Shown one piece after another: positions 16,097 to 24,260 of a DNA stretch of 64,000 nucleotides (positions are counted from its first letter, which is position 1; each line of letters begins with the position of its first letter). Source of the stretch: Nitrososphaerota archaeon. Its GTDB lineage: Archaea > Thermoproteota > Nitrososphaeria_A > Caldarchaeales > Calditenuaceae. The DNA lies in contig WUQR01000139.1 of the NCBI GenBank assembly GCA_009889515.1, positions 744,001 through 808,000 on the forward strand. The letters run 5' to 3'. The position numbers and the translations under genes are program-made. The notes under the pieces are model-generated. The model was not told where the DNA came from and ran no database searches. It saw only the letters and a program-made list of their open reading frames with translations.

Positions 16097-17050
16097 GTGA
16101 GATATAAGGATAGGAGGGGCGGTTTCAAAGGAGAGGAGCCTGTTAAGGACTACACCCTCTCAGCCGACACAACGATAAGCAATCTAGTGGAGCATTTCGC
16201 AGCCTCGGGAGGATTTATGGCCAGTTACCTTGCTGAAGGGTGCAGAATACTTAGAGAGATGGTTAGTGACCGGGAATGTGTGCGATGGCTCTCTTTCGTA
16301 GGCTCCCTCACAGCCACCGGTCTAAGAGGCGTCTTGGCCAGCATCATAAGGCGAGGAATCTTCAAATACGTGGTGACTACCTGCGGGACCATTGACCATG
16401 ACATTGCAAGGAGTCTGGGCAACTATTACAAGGGCGCCTTCGAGTTGGATGATGGGGAGCTCCGTGAGCATGGACTACACCGTGTCGGCTCGGTCATTGT
16501 GCCTGAGGAGAACTACGGGCTCGCGATTGAGCGCTTCATGCTCGGTCTACTGAACGAGCTTTACGACAAGGGGGTGAGAGAGATTGGGACTATCGAGCTT
16601 GCTAGGGAGATAGGGAGGCGTCTTCCAGAGGGGTCGATTTTAAGGGCTGCCGCTGAGGCTAACGTGGACGTGGTAGTCCCCGGTATAATGGATGGTGCCG
16701 CTGGAACCCAGCTCTGGATGTTTCACACAACGCATCGAGACTTTAGGCTAAATCTCTTCAGGGACTATGACAGGCTCTCCGATAACCTCTTCAAAGAGGT
16801 CAGGAGGGGCGGCCTCATAATAGGGGGTGGAATAAGCAAGCATCACCTCTTGTGGCTGAACCAGTTTGGGGGTGGCCTAGACTATGCAGTCTACGTCACG
16901 ACCGGGAACGAGTGGGATGGAAGCCTGACAGGGGCGCCACTGAAGGAGGCCATAAGCTGGGGCAAACTGAAAACCCACGCTAGAAAAGTCACAATCTACG
17001 GAGACGCCACCTTGATTCTTCCCCTATTAGCGTCTGTCCTCCTCGGTTAG
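16097..17050 (+). CDS. dys: Deoxyhypusine synthase
   Basis: Transfers the aminobutyl group of spermidine to a lysine of aIF5A. The 317-residue protein keeps the hallmark residues: the NAD-site segment F-V-G-S-L-T-A-T-G-L, E-L-D-D-G-E near residue 115, the I-S-K-H-H-L-L histidine pair, and the active lysine in A-I-S-W-G-K. The GTG start lies 19 bases after the reductase gene. It faces a second DHS-family gene and the two stops overlap by 4 bases. Because it keeps the HH and SWGK motifs, this copy is the likelier true deoxyhypusine synthase. Confidence 0.92.
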   Translation: MRYKDRRGGFKGEEPVKDYTLSADTTISNLVEHFAASGGFMASYLAEGCRILREMVSDRECVRWLSFVGSLTATGLRGVLASIIRRGIFKYVVTTCGTIDHDIARSLGNYYKGAFELDDGELREHGLHRVGSVIVPEENYGLAIERFMLGLLNELYDKGVREIGTIELAREIGRRLPEGSILRAAAEANVDVVVPGIMDGAAGTQLWMFHTTHRDFRLNLFRDYDRLSDNLFKEVRRGGLIIGGGISKHHLLWLNQFGGGLDYAVYVTTGNEWDGSLTGAPLKEAISWGKLKTHARKVTIYGDATLILPLLASVLLG

Positions 17051-18138
17051 CCTTCCTTAAACACCCAGCTGAGGTCAGGCGGGTCTTTTCTTCGCCCTAG
17101 CTTCTCGTAGAGGGCATGAGCCACGAGTGGGAGCCCGATTGTGGCGTCGCAGAAGCACTGAACGGTCATGCTGTCCGGGCTCTCTTTCCCCCAGCTCTTA
17201 GCCTCATCCAATGTGGCGCCGGAGAGGCCTCCCCAGTGGGGGCTGTCTGTGGTTATCTGTGCTGCGAACCTGTGAGGCCTGTATTTGGATAAGTCGCCGG
17301 AGAGTAGAACATCGACTGCCACAGCTGCAAGCTGTATGAAGTCCTTGGGAACACCACCCCCGATAAAGATCGCTGCACTGTCGGCAAATTTCGCCTTTAT
17401 CTTGACGATTAATTCATAATCGGCGAAATGGTCTATCAAGAGTTTGAAACCCTCACCATGCCGATACTTGTTTAGAAGGTATGCTACCCCCATACCCGAG
17501 TCTACAAGTGCCGGTGAGAAGACGGGAACACCACTTCTCCACGCTTCTGTCAGAATACCATTAACCCCCTTTCCGTCAAGCCAAGCCCCAAGCTGATTCA
17601 GAAACTTGGCTGAAGAATAGACCTTGGTACGGTCAAGCTGCGCCATGAAATCCGCGAGCATCTTTTCCATCTTAAAGTAGTCTACATCCCTTACCAAGAC
17701 GTCGTGGAATCTATAGATGCCTGCCTTAAACAGCTCGGAATCGTCGAGGTTTGGCTCTCCCATGTAATAGTTGGCGCCAAGTGCTTCCACTAGGTCTTCC
17801 GTTATGTTTGCACCGGTTGAGACAAGTACGTCGATGAACCTGTTTCTTATGAGGAATTTTACTATCTCGCTCTGCCCCGTCGTGCTTAGAGAACCCGCGA
17901 GCCCTAGGAATATCACGGTATTCTCTGTTCTACATGCCGTTTCCCAAACCTTCACAACCTCTCCGAGCCTACGGCCTTGAAAGCCCGTCATAGCCATCGA
18001 GTCCAGCAATTGACTAATACTTTTCTCACCTATTTCAATCGGCCTCAACTTCCTAACAAGGAATTTTTTGGCAAGTTCTTCTCTGCTGCTCATTACTTTC
18101 AAAATTCTATCCCACACTTCAAATAAATATTTATTCAC
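17047..18138 (-). CDS. Deoxyhypusine synthase-like protein (paralogue)
   Basis: A 363-residue member of the DHS superfamily. It retains the NAD region (F-L-G-L-A-G-S-L-S-T-T-G), E-P-N-L-D-D-S-E and the lysine motif A-K-S-W-G-K, but the histidine-pair segment reads G-V-P-K-D-F-I-Q in place of S-K-H-H. Proteins with the V-P-K-x-F pattern form the DHS-like group found in bacteria and some archaea, and some act on other polyamine substrates. A role in homospermidine-type or agmatine chemistry is possible but unproven. GTG start; convergent with the other dys gene. Confidence 0.8.
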   Translation of the reverse strand: MNKYLFEVWDRILKVMSSREELAKKFLVRKLRPIEIGEKSISQLLDSMAMTGFQGRRLGEVVKVWETACRTENTVIFLGLAGSLSTTGQSEIVKFLIRNRFIDVLVSTGANITEDLVEALGANYYMGEPNLDDSELFKAGIYRFHDVLVRDVDYFKMEKMLADFMAQLDRTKVYSSAKFLNQLGAWLDGKGVNGILTEAWRSGVPVFSPALVDSGMGVAYLLNKYRHGEGFKLLIDHFADYELIVKIKAKFADSAAIFIGGGVPKDFIQLAAVAVDVLLSGDLSKYRPHRFAAQITTDSPHWGGLSGATLDEAKSWGKESPDSMTVQCFCDATIGLPLVAHALYEKLGRRKDPPDLSWVFKEG

Positions 18139-18188
18139 GCGCCCTCAGCTACAAATCTTTTGCGCGGCCTGTCCAAGTTTTCTGGGGG

Positions 18189-18280
18189 TGGGGCCGGTGG
18201 GATTTGAACCCACGTCCTCCAGCGCTCAGGACCGTGTAGTTCCCCAGGCTGGCGTCATAGCCATGCTAGACCACGGCCCC
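18189..18280 (-). tRNA. tRNA-Pro (GGG) with a 17-base intron
   Basis: A complete cloverleaf reads on the minus strand: acceptor GGGGCCG/CGGCCCC with discriminator A at 18189, D-stem GTC/GAC, anticodon stem CCAGC/GCTGG, T arm GTGGG-TTCAAAT-CCCAC. CCA is not encoded. The anticodon loop region is 24 bases, 17 more than normal. Removing 18225-18241 after position 37 leaves loop CTGGGGC with anticodon GGG. The intron and exons fold into a bulge-helix-bulge motif: 3-base bulges GGA and AGC flank a 4-pair central helix with one U-U mismatch. A TATA-like ATAAATTAATAT lies upstream near 18315. Confidence 0.92.
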
Positions 18281-18351
18281 TTCAACCAACTCATCCAGAA
18301 GATCCCCATATTAATTTATGTGTGCTGAATAGTTAGTGGGAGGGGAGGGTA

Positions 18352-18525
18352 TTGGGGGATGAGAAGTGTAGGCATGAAGATCTCGAGTTCTTGGGCGGCC
18401 AGAGGACGGAGGGGGGTGAGAATCTGTATTTCAGGTGTAAGAGGTGTGGGGACGTCTTAATTATCCTACCCGGAGGTAAGAGTGGATACATTGTTCGCGG
18501 GGTTAAGCCTAATGCTCCTCAATGA
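18352..18525 (+). CDS. Small zinc-ribbon protein, 57 residues
   Basis: A short gene of unknown function. The translation has C6-x-H8 near the start and C29-x2-C32-G in F-R-C-K-R-C-G-D-V-L, giving four likely zinc ligands, followed by a hydrophobic strand L-I-I-L. The start is TTG at 18352, 2-4 bases after the purine-rich GGGGAGGG. The last 17 bases overlap the homoserine kinase gene on the other strand. Cysteine spacing and reading-frame composition support a real protein; function is not known. Confidence 0.72.
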   Translation: MGDEKCRHEDLEFLGGQRTEGGENLYFRCKRCGDVLIILPGGKSGYIVRGVKPNAPQ

Positions 18526-19510
18526 TCTTTGCACCTTGGGTTGTAGGCCTCGTGTATATAACTTTCTCGAGGCCTCCAGCCAATCTTTCAATACGCTCAG
18601 AGAGGTACTCGACTGCACGCTCAATCTTCTCTACTCCTCTTCGCACGTCGTAAATTAAGAGTCGTGAGGGCCCCGAGCCGCTGATACAAAGGGCGACGCC
18701 ATATTCGCTCAGTAATTTCTTTTTCTCTTCGAGTAGGTGTTCCCACCTGTATCCAGGGCCGTATAGGCCGGCGTTAGCTCTGACCTTCTCGATGAAGGGG
18801 TCAAACGGAATAAGTTTCAAGAGTAGGTCCATCCTGCCCAATGCCAGTGCTGCTGAGATGAGGGATGACCTCGAGAGGGCTTGTGAATATTCTGTCAGGG
18901 TTGGAGGACTTGTGAGGATTTTGCGCGCCTCGTCGGTAGACTTCTTCTCAACGACTGGGACCAGTATAACCAATCCGATGTAGTCTGGGGGCTTGATGTT
19001 AAGGTAGGTCAGCCCTGCGGGAGAGTTGTCAATTATGTTGAACCCTCCGAGGAGGGATGCTATCACGTTGTCGGCATGCGACCCGGGCTCGGCTGAAGCC
19101 GCAATCCTAATCCTCTCCTCTTCGTTAAGAACCATTTCGAGAATTCGCTCACCCGCCACAACTGCGCCTGCCGCCTCAGCTCCCGAGGACCCGAGACCCT
19201 TAGCCACCGGAATCGAAGCGTCTATAACAACTCTCAAACCCTGTGTGCCGCCGCTCTTCTCGGCCAGCTTAAGGAGAACTTTTGCCGCCGCGTTTCGGTG
19301 TGGGTCGGTGGGGACGCGGTGGCGATAGGGGCCATAAACATCAACCACTACACCCTCTCCCCCCTCAACCCTCTCCACCACAAGTTCCAAATGTGGCTCC
19401 TCGAGAGCCATGGAGAAGGCGTCGAAGCCTGGACCTAGATTAGCCGTGCTTGATGGAACTCGAACCGAGACCCTCTTGACCAACCTGTGTAACATCTTCC
19501 CAGCTATCAT
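18509..19510 (-). CDS. thrB: Homoserine kinase
   Basis: ATP-dependent phosphorylation of homoserine on the threonine pathway. The 333-residue GHMP kinase has V-P-S-S-T-A-N-L-G-P-G-F-D at the N-terminus, the phosphate-binding P-V-A-K-G-L-G-S-S-G-A near residue 108, and a C-terminal C-I-S-G-S-G-P-S-R glycine loop. ATG at 19510 is used; ATG at 19495 is also possible. It converges on the small zinc-ribbon gene. Confidence 0.92.
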   Translation of the reverse strand: MIAGKMLHRLVKRVSVRVPSSTANLGPGFDAFSMALEEPHLELVVERVEGGEGVVVDVYGPYRHRVPTDPHRNAAAKVLLKLAEKSGGTQGLRVVIDASIPVAKGLGSSGAEAAGAVVAGERILEMVLNEEERIRIAASAEPGSHADNVIASLLGGFNIIDNSPAGLTYLNIKPPDYIGLVILVPVVEKKSTDEARKILTSPPTLTEYSQALSRSSLISAALALGRMDLLLKLIPFDPFIEKVRANAGLYGPGYRWEHLLEEKKKLLSEYGVALCISGSGPSRLLIYDVRRGVEKIERAVEYLSERIERLAGGLEKVIYTRPTTQGAKIIEEH

Positions 19511-19558
19511 TAAGATTTATCCGCGGCGAGGGCCTGATTTATCTCTGGGCGGGGAGAC

Positions 19559-19999
19559 TTGGCTAGTGGTATGAGGGGTAGGCGCTTCCTCGAGCATACC
19601 AGCGACATATACGTCGAGGCATTTGGCTCGGATTTGAAGGAGGCGTTTGAAGAGGCTGGAATGGCATTATTCGAGACCCTAGTGAGCAATCTCGAGTCGA
19701 TATCACCCGCATCAAAGAGAGTTGTAGAGGCTGAGGGGTACGACCACCTATCCCTCCTCTACGAGTGGCTTGAGAAGCTACTTCTCCTCTTTGAGATTGA
19801 CCGGTTTGTAGGCTGTAAGGTTAGGGTGGAAGAGCTGGTCGAATCGGATGTCTTTAAGGTGAGGGGAGAGGTTTGGGGTGAGCAGTATGATGAGGGTAGG
19901 CACAGGCCTGGGACCCATGTGAAGTCGCCGACATACTGGCTGATGGAGGTGAAGAAGGAGGATGGAAGGGCGTTCGTCAGATTCGTCCTCGACATTTAG
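19559..19999 (+). CDS. Archease
   Basis: Small cofactor that accelerates guanylylation and turnover of the RtcB tRNA ligase. The 146-residue protein has the archease hallmarks R-F-L-E-H-T-S-D-I-Y-V-E-A-F-G near the start, L-L-Y-E-W-L-E-K-L-L-L-L-F-E in the middle, and H-V-K-S-P-T-Y toward the end. TTG start. It overlaps the next gene by 38 bases. The link to tRNA splicing fits the intron-bearing tRNA-Pro and the endonuclease subunit in this window. Confidence 0.93.
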   Translation: MASGMRGRRFLEHTSDIYVEAFGSDLKEAFEEAGMALFETLVSNLESISPASKRVVEAEGYDHLSLLYEWLEKLLLLFEIDRFVGCKVRVEELVESDVFKVRGEVWGEQYDEGRHRPGTHVKSPTYWLMEVKKEDGRAFVRFVLDI

Positions 20000-20861
20000 C
20001 GTCAGGGCCCCGCCAGCTGCGGTCCCTGAGATACATGTCCTGATACCCAGCACCTACGCCGAGGATGCGGCACATCTTCGAGAGAAGACGATGCGTATAG
20101 GGTTCCTCTTCAGGGCGATGACAATATTCAGGGTAAGCCAAATGATTATCTACGAGGAGGAGCCTGAAAAGCCCAGCAAAAACTCGGAGCTGATAAAACT
20201 AATATGTGAATATCTATCAACACCGCCCTACCTTAGAAAAAAGCTTTTCAGACTTAGACCTGAGCTGAGATATGCTGGGCTATTACCACCACTCAACATC
20301 CCCACGCACCCTCCATCACCCATCCCACCCAGCGATGCATGGGAGCTCAGAGAAGGCCTATTTGAGAGGAGGGGAGAATTAACTATACTGCACGCGGGTC
20401 TAAAGAAGCCCATCGTCTTAGAAGCGCCGAGAAGGCACGGGTCTAGGGTACTGCTGCTGGTCAAGTCGCATGGAAAGAAGATAAGGTTCAAGATAAAGCG
20501 CCGCGACGAGCTCCCCTACTACCTCGGGACAAAAATCTCAACCCACAAGGGAACGCTAAAAGAGATAGTCAAGAATTATAGATACTCGATCGCAACTGAC
20601 AGGGATGGTGAGCCTGTAGTAGAGGTTTGGGATAGGCTCAGCAAGGCACTTAAGACGGTTAGAGGCCCGGTATGTGTGGCTTTCGGCTCCTATAAGCGAG
20701 GATTAGCAGAGATTGCTGAGCTTCAAAACTCCAGACTGGAGGAGATATTTGACATCTGTGTGAATTTTATACCATATCAAGGTGTAAGAAGTGTGAGGAC
20801 AGAGGAGGCAGTCTACTCTGTCTTAGCACTACTCAATATAATCTCCCTCTGGAAAGGATAG
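19962..20861 (+). CDS. SPOUT-superfamily RNA methyltransferase, DUF171/COG2106-like
   Basis: A 299-residue protein of the archaeal/eukaryal family related to C9orf114, thought to methylate RNA. Matching features: I-H-V-L-I-P-S-T at the start, K-T-M-R-I-G-F-L-F-R-A-M, an inserted beta-barrel region after Y-L-R-K-K-L-F, and near the end V-C-V-A-F-G-S-Y-K-R-G-L plus F-I-P-Y-Q-G-V-R-S-V-R-T-E-E-A, the knotted SAM site. No usable start exists downstream of ATG 19962 for about 40 codons, so the overlap with archease is real. Confidence 0.82.
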   Translation: MEGRSSDSSSTFSVRAPPAAVPEIHVLIPSTYAEDAAHLREKTMRIGFLFRAMTIFRVSQMIIYEEEPEKPSKNSELIKLICEYLSTPPYLRKKLFRLRPELRYAGLLPPLNIPTHPPSPIPPSDAWELREGLFERRGELTILHAGLKKPIVLEAPRRHGSRVLLLVKSHGKKIRFKIKRRDELPYYLGTKISTHKGTLKEIVKNYRYSIATDRDGEPVVEVWDRLSKALKTVRGPVCVAFGSYKRGLAEIAELQNSRLEEIFDICVNFIPYQGVRSVRTEEAVYSVLALLNIISLWKG

Positions 20862-20889
20862 ACTCCTCTTCTCACACATAACGTTTAAA

Positions 20890-22320
20890 TTGGCTATAAC
20901 TGCCTCAAATTGCGTGGCTGATGGCCCCCTAAATAAGTGGCGCATTCTGATTGGTCTTATCACGGGCCTATTCATGGCCTCATTAGAGGGTACTATCGTT
21001 CCCATCGCGATGCCCCGGGCTGTCCTCGAGCTCGGAGGCCAAGCACTCTACAACTGGCCTATCACGATCTTCATCTTCTCGTCTACAATCTCGATACCGG
21101 TTTGGGGCAGGCTATCAGACCTGTATGGGAGGCGGCTGATCTATAACACCGGCCTAGTGGTTTTCCTAGTTGCCTCTCTCCTGTGTGGGATATCGTGGAG
21201 CATGGAGACGCTCGTGCTTTTCAGACTATTGCAGGGTATAGGGTCGGGGGCTATATTCGCCTTAACGTTCACCATTATTGGGGACCTGTTCACGCTTGAG
21301 GAAAGGGGACGTGTAACAGGATATACTTCAACTGTCTGGGCTGTTGGTAGCATTCTCGGCCCGCCGATGGGTGGGATGATAGTAGACGCGCTTGGGTGGC
21401 GTTGGGTCTATCTCATTAACATCCCGCCCGCGCTGGTTGCCCTTGTAATGGGGATGAAGAGCCTAAAGGGGCTGGGGTCAAGGCAGAGGGACAGAAGCCT
21501 CGACACAAAAGGGTTCATACTATTTACAATAATCGCGACCTGCCTCCTCCTGCTAATCGACGCCCCACTACTCGGCTGGCAGGCAGTATCGCTTACAGCA
21601 ATTGTAGCTCTTATCGCTACCCCCCTCTTCATACGCGTTGAAAGGGCGGAGAGAACACCTTTCATACCGTTCAGACTCTTATCAGACAGACTGAATTTCA
21701 CATTGTTCGCAATCAATGGAGTGATAGGCTTCTCATTCTTCGGCACAGTAACCGTAATACCCCCTATTCTTCAATGGTTCTATGGTTTACCCCCTACAGC
21801 GGCTGGTCTACTTATGGCCCCCACAACCCTAGGATGGGTTCTCGCTGCAAACATTTCTTCACGCCTCATAGTCAAGTATGGGCCAGGCCCCATGATCAAG
21901 ACAGGAGTCGGCCTTTTTCTTGCAGCGCTCACGCTCCTAATAGCTACAAACATTCTTGCCCCGAGCTATTGGCTCCTGATACCGCCGCTCATAATGGTGG
22001 GCACCTCCATGGGCTTAACCGTCCCCACGACATTGATCACGATTCAGACTTTAGCCACCTCAGCAGAGCTTGGCTTTCTAACCTCTATTCTGACCTTCTT
22101 CAGAAGCTTCGGCGGATCTCTCGGCTCACAGACCATGTGGGCCCCCTTCGCCAACGCTCCCATAGCACTCGGCTCCCTTGAGACGATTTATTACCCCAGC
22201 ATTATTTCCTTCGGCATCGCATGGGCCCTATCAATCATTAACATTCCACTTGCCCTCAGAATTAAGTGGCCTGACCTTAGGGTGGTAGAGATGCAGCGGC
22301 GAAATAGTCGCGGGTTATAG
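20890..22320 (+). CDS. MFS drug-exporter-like transporter (DHA2/EmrB type)
   Basis: A 476-residue major facilitator protein with 14 predicted membrane segments by eye. Motif A is present as G-R-L-S-D-L-Y-G-R-R after helix 2, and motif C-like G-P-P-M-G-G in helix 5. D-x-T-I-V-like signature near the start reads E-G-T-I-V-P-I-A-M-P. Members export drugs or metabolites by proton antiport; the substrate cannot be inferred. TTG start about 28 bases after the previous gene. Convergent with the prenyltransferase fusion, 6-base overlap. Confidence 0.85.
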   Translation: MAITASNCVADGPLNKWRILIGLITGLFMASLEGTIVPIAMPRAVLELGGQALYNWPITIFIFSSTISIPVWGRLSDLYGRRLIYNTGLVVFLVASLLCGISWSMETLVLFRLLQGIGSGAIFALTFTIIGDLFTLEERGRVTGYTSTVWAVGSILGPPMGGMIVDALGWRWVYLINIPPALVALVMGMKSLKGLGSRQRDRSLDTKGFILFTIIATCLLLLIDAPLLGWQAVSLTAIVALIATPLFIRVERAERTPFIPFRLLSDRLNFTLFAINGVIGFSFFGTVTVIPPILQWFYGLPPTAAGLLMAPTTLGWVLAANISSRLIVKYGPGPMIKTGVGLFLAALTLLIATNILAPSYWLLIPPLIMVGTSMGLTVPTTLITIQTLATSAELGFLTSILTFFRSFGGSLGSQTMWAPFANAPIALGSLETIYYPSIISFGIAWALSIINIPLALRIKWPDLRVVEMQRRNSRGL

Positions 22321-23634
22321 GGCTGCACCGATAAAGTAGCCTGCTGCTAGGAGAGAACCTGTTATCGCAGCGGTCTTCACGTTTAGAGACATGACACCAA
22401 TCATCCGGTAGGGGTCGCCGTAGTTCTGTTTAACACCCCTATAGACGCGATAGGCGAGAGGGGCTCCGGCAAGAGCTATCATCACGGATGCTGGCCCTAA
22501 ATTGAGTAGGGGTATCAGGGAGATGCTTAGATACGTGGCTGTGAACGAGGCGGCGAGAAAGAATAATGCCTGCGCCTTCGTGAACCTTGTAAGGAGGGTC
22601 ATCTTCCCCGCCTCCCTGTCATATGGCGCGTCCGGTATCTCGTTAACGTAGAGTATCAGCATAATCAAGAGGCCTATAGGTATCGAGGCGGCTACAGCAT
22701 CTAGGCCTATGCTCTGGGTCTGGACGAAATATGTTCCAAGGACGATTATTGGGCCGAAGCCGAGGAATACTGCAACTTCACCAAGCCCCCTATAGGCCAG
22801 CTTAAGCGGTGGCGCAGTATAGAAGTATGAGAGAAACAATCCGAGACCGGTGAGTATTGCAATCTCTAACAAGCCTCTAGTGACCGCCAAATATGCGCCT
22901 GTAACCACACCACCTACGAAAAGGGATGTATAGATCAATCTAGCCTCCTGCATGTTGACGATGCCGTATATTATCGCTCTTGACCCTCCGCTGAATGGTG
23001 TGGGTCTCCTGTTGGCTGTGTCGGCGCCCAAGATAGTATCGAAATAATCGTTTGCCACATTCAGTGCCAAATGTATGCATGAGAGGCCCAGGAGCGTTAG
23101 GAGTAGGAGTATCGGGTCGAAGAACCCTCTATAAAATGCAGCACCCGCTCCAATCGCGACCGGTACAGCCGTCGCAATTAGGAATGGTAGCCGCACCGTC
23201 CTGAAAAAGCTCCAGAAGGCACCTATGCTTGGTCTAAAAGTTTCTCCAAGCCTCTTCCCGATCCCCTCAAGATATCGCCTAGCCCTCGATGTCGAGACCT
23301 CAACATATTCTGGAAATGGTGTCGTTCTCTCGTCCCAGGTATAGACTTTCTCCATCTCTACACTGAGGGTGTCGTCCCTCACTCGGGATAGGCCTCTGAA
23401 GACTATGTACCGCCGGTCTGTATATCCGCCCGCGGGAAGTGGCGTAATGTGATTTAATATGAGATTGACCTTTTTGCCCTCAACCTTGCCACCCTCTATG
23501 CCTCTTGGCAGCTTAAGCTTAACGTCCCCGTCCAGTCTACTGGTGACCAGAGGTATCGTCGAGGGGTATCCGTCTTCGTCGATGAAAGCCATCGCAACCT
23601 GCTCAAACTTCCTCAAATCGTCGATCTGGATCAT
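22315..23634 (-). CDS. Fusion of a PNPOx-like split-barrel domain with a MenA/UbiA prenyltransferase
   Basis: A 439-residue protein in two parts. Residues 1-130 resemble a pyridoxamine 5'-phosphate oxidase-type split barrel: V-A-M-A-F-I-D-E-D-G-Y-P-S, V-E-G-K-K-V-N-L-I-L-N-H, then R-Y-I-V-F-R-G-L-S-R-V. Residues 150-439 are a UbiA prenyltransferase with N-D-Y-F-D-T-x2-G-A-D and N-R-R-P-T-P-F-S-G-G-S-R, the MenA-type first motif, and E-I-P-D-A-P-Y-D-R-E-A-G-K as the second aspartate motif. Menaquinone synthesis is the likeliest role. The upstream neighbour, 2 bases away, is a stand-alone PNPOx-like protein. Confidence 0.82.
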   Translation of the reverse strand: MIQIDDLRKFEQVAMAFIDEDGYPSTIPLVTSRLDGDVKLKLPRGIEGGKVEGKKVNLILNHITPLPAGGYTDRRYIVFRGLSRVRDDTLSVEMEKVYTWDERTTPFPEYVEVSTSRARRYLEGIGKRLGETFRPSIGAFWSFFRTVRLPFLIATAVPVAIGAGAAFYRGFFDPILLLLTLLGLSCIHLALNVANDYFDTILGADTANRRPTPFSGGSRAIIYGIVNMQEARLIYTSLFVGGVVTGAYLAVTRGLLEIAILTGLGLFLSYFYTAPPLKLAYRGLGEVAVFLGFGPIIVLGTYFVQTQSIGLDAVAASIPIGLLIMLILYVNEIPDAPYDREAGKMTLLTRFTKAQALFFLAASFTATYLSISLIPLLNLGPASVMIALAGAPLAYRVYRGVKQNYGDPYRMIGVMSLNVKTAAITGSLLAAGYFIGAAL

Positions 23635-23636
23635 CC

Positions 23637-24125
23637 CTACCCACCAAGGCTATAATGTTCGGGCTCCCTCTCTAGGTCGCCGTCGCGCCAGACCCTTACT
23701 TTTCTCGGCTGAACCTCTATGATGGCCCTCTCCCAGAAGAGGGGCAGGGCAAACCTCTGCTTAACGTATGCGTCGATATAAGGCTCTTTCTTCCTCCAAA
23801 GGGGTAATAGCCTCTGCCACTCACGGCTTAAGTCTCGGTCTAGTACCCTTGCATCACCTTTAATCTCGACAGCGTGGTATTGCTCAGACTTCACATATTC
23901 ACGCTGAGATATTAGTACAGAGACTCGCGGGTTTTTCTTGATGTGTTCGAGCTTCTTGCTGAACAGAATGCTCGAGGTGAAGTAGAGCACGCCTTTCTCG
24001 CGGTCATATAGTGGTAGCATGGGATGTGAGACAGGCTCATTCCTCTCGTTAATGACGGTTAAAATCGCGACGAGCGCTCCCTCTAAAACAGCCTCAACCT
24101 CTTGCGGCAGCCTAGAGAGGTTCAT
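23637..24125 (-). CDS. Pyridoxamine 5'-phosphate oxidase-like FMN-binding protein
   Basis: A 162-residue split-barrel protein. Typical features are V-A-I-L-T-V-I-N-E-R-N-E-P-V-S-H-P-M, Y-F-T-S-S-I-L-F-S-K-K-L-E-H-I-K-K-N-P-R-V-S-V in two parts, and V-E-I-K-G-D-A-R-V in the barrel. Proteins of this class bind FMN, F420 or heme. It precedes the split-barrel/prenyltransferase fusion by 2 bases, so both are co-translated or co-transcribed. ATG start; a TATA-like AATAAATATT lies near 24150. Confidence 0.8.
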   Translation of the reverse strand: MNLSRLPQEVEAVLEGALVAILTVINERNEPVSHPMLPLYDREKGVLYFTSSILFSKKLEHIKKNPRVSVLISQREYVKSEQYHAVEIKGDARVLDRDLSREWQRLLPLWRKKEPYIDAYVKQRFALPLFWERAIIEVQPRKVRVWRDGDLEREPEHYSLGG

Positions 24126-24260
24126 TGGAATGACCTGTCCTCTCCCAATATTTATTTCTCAGGGGCCTACAACAATGGGTCATCAAACCCCTTGAGGCGC
24201 CCAAGTAGAGTCCACCACTATAAATAATGGGATGGGCGGGTGATTTTCTGAGACCGAGAC

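Noticed and set aside
19778-20053. Minus-strand open frame across the archease/methyltransferase junction
   Set aside because: It is a shadow of two well-identified plus-strand genes and has no family features.
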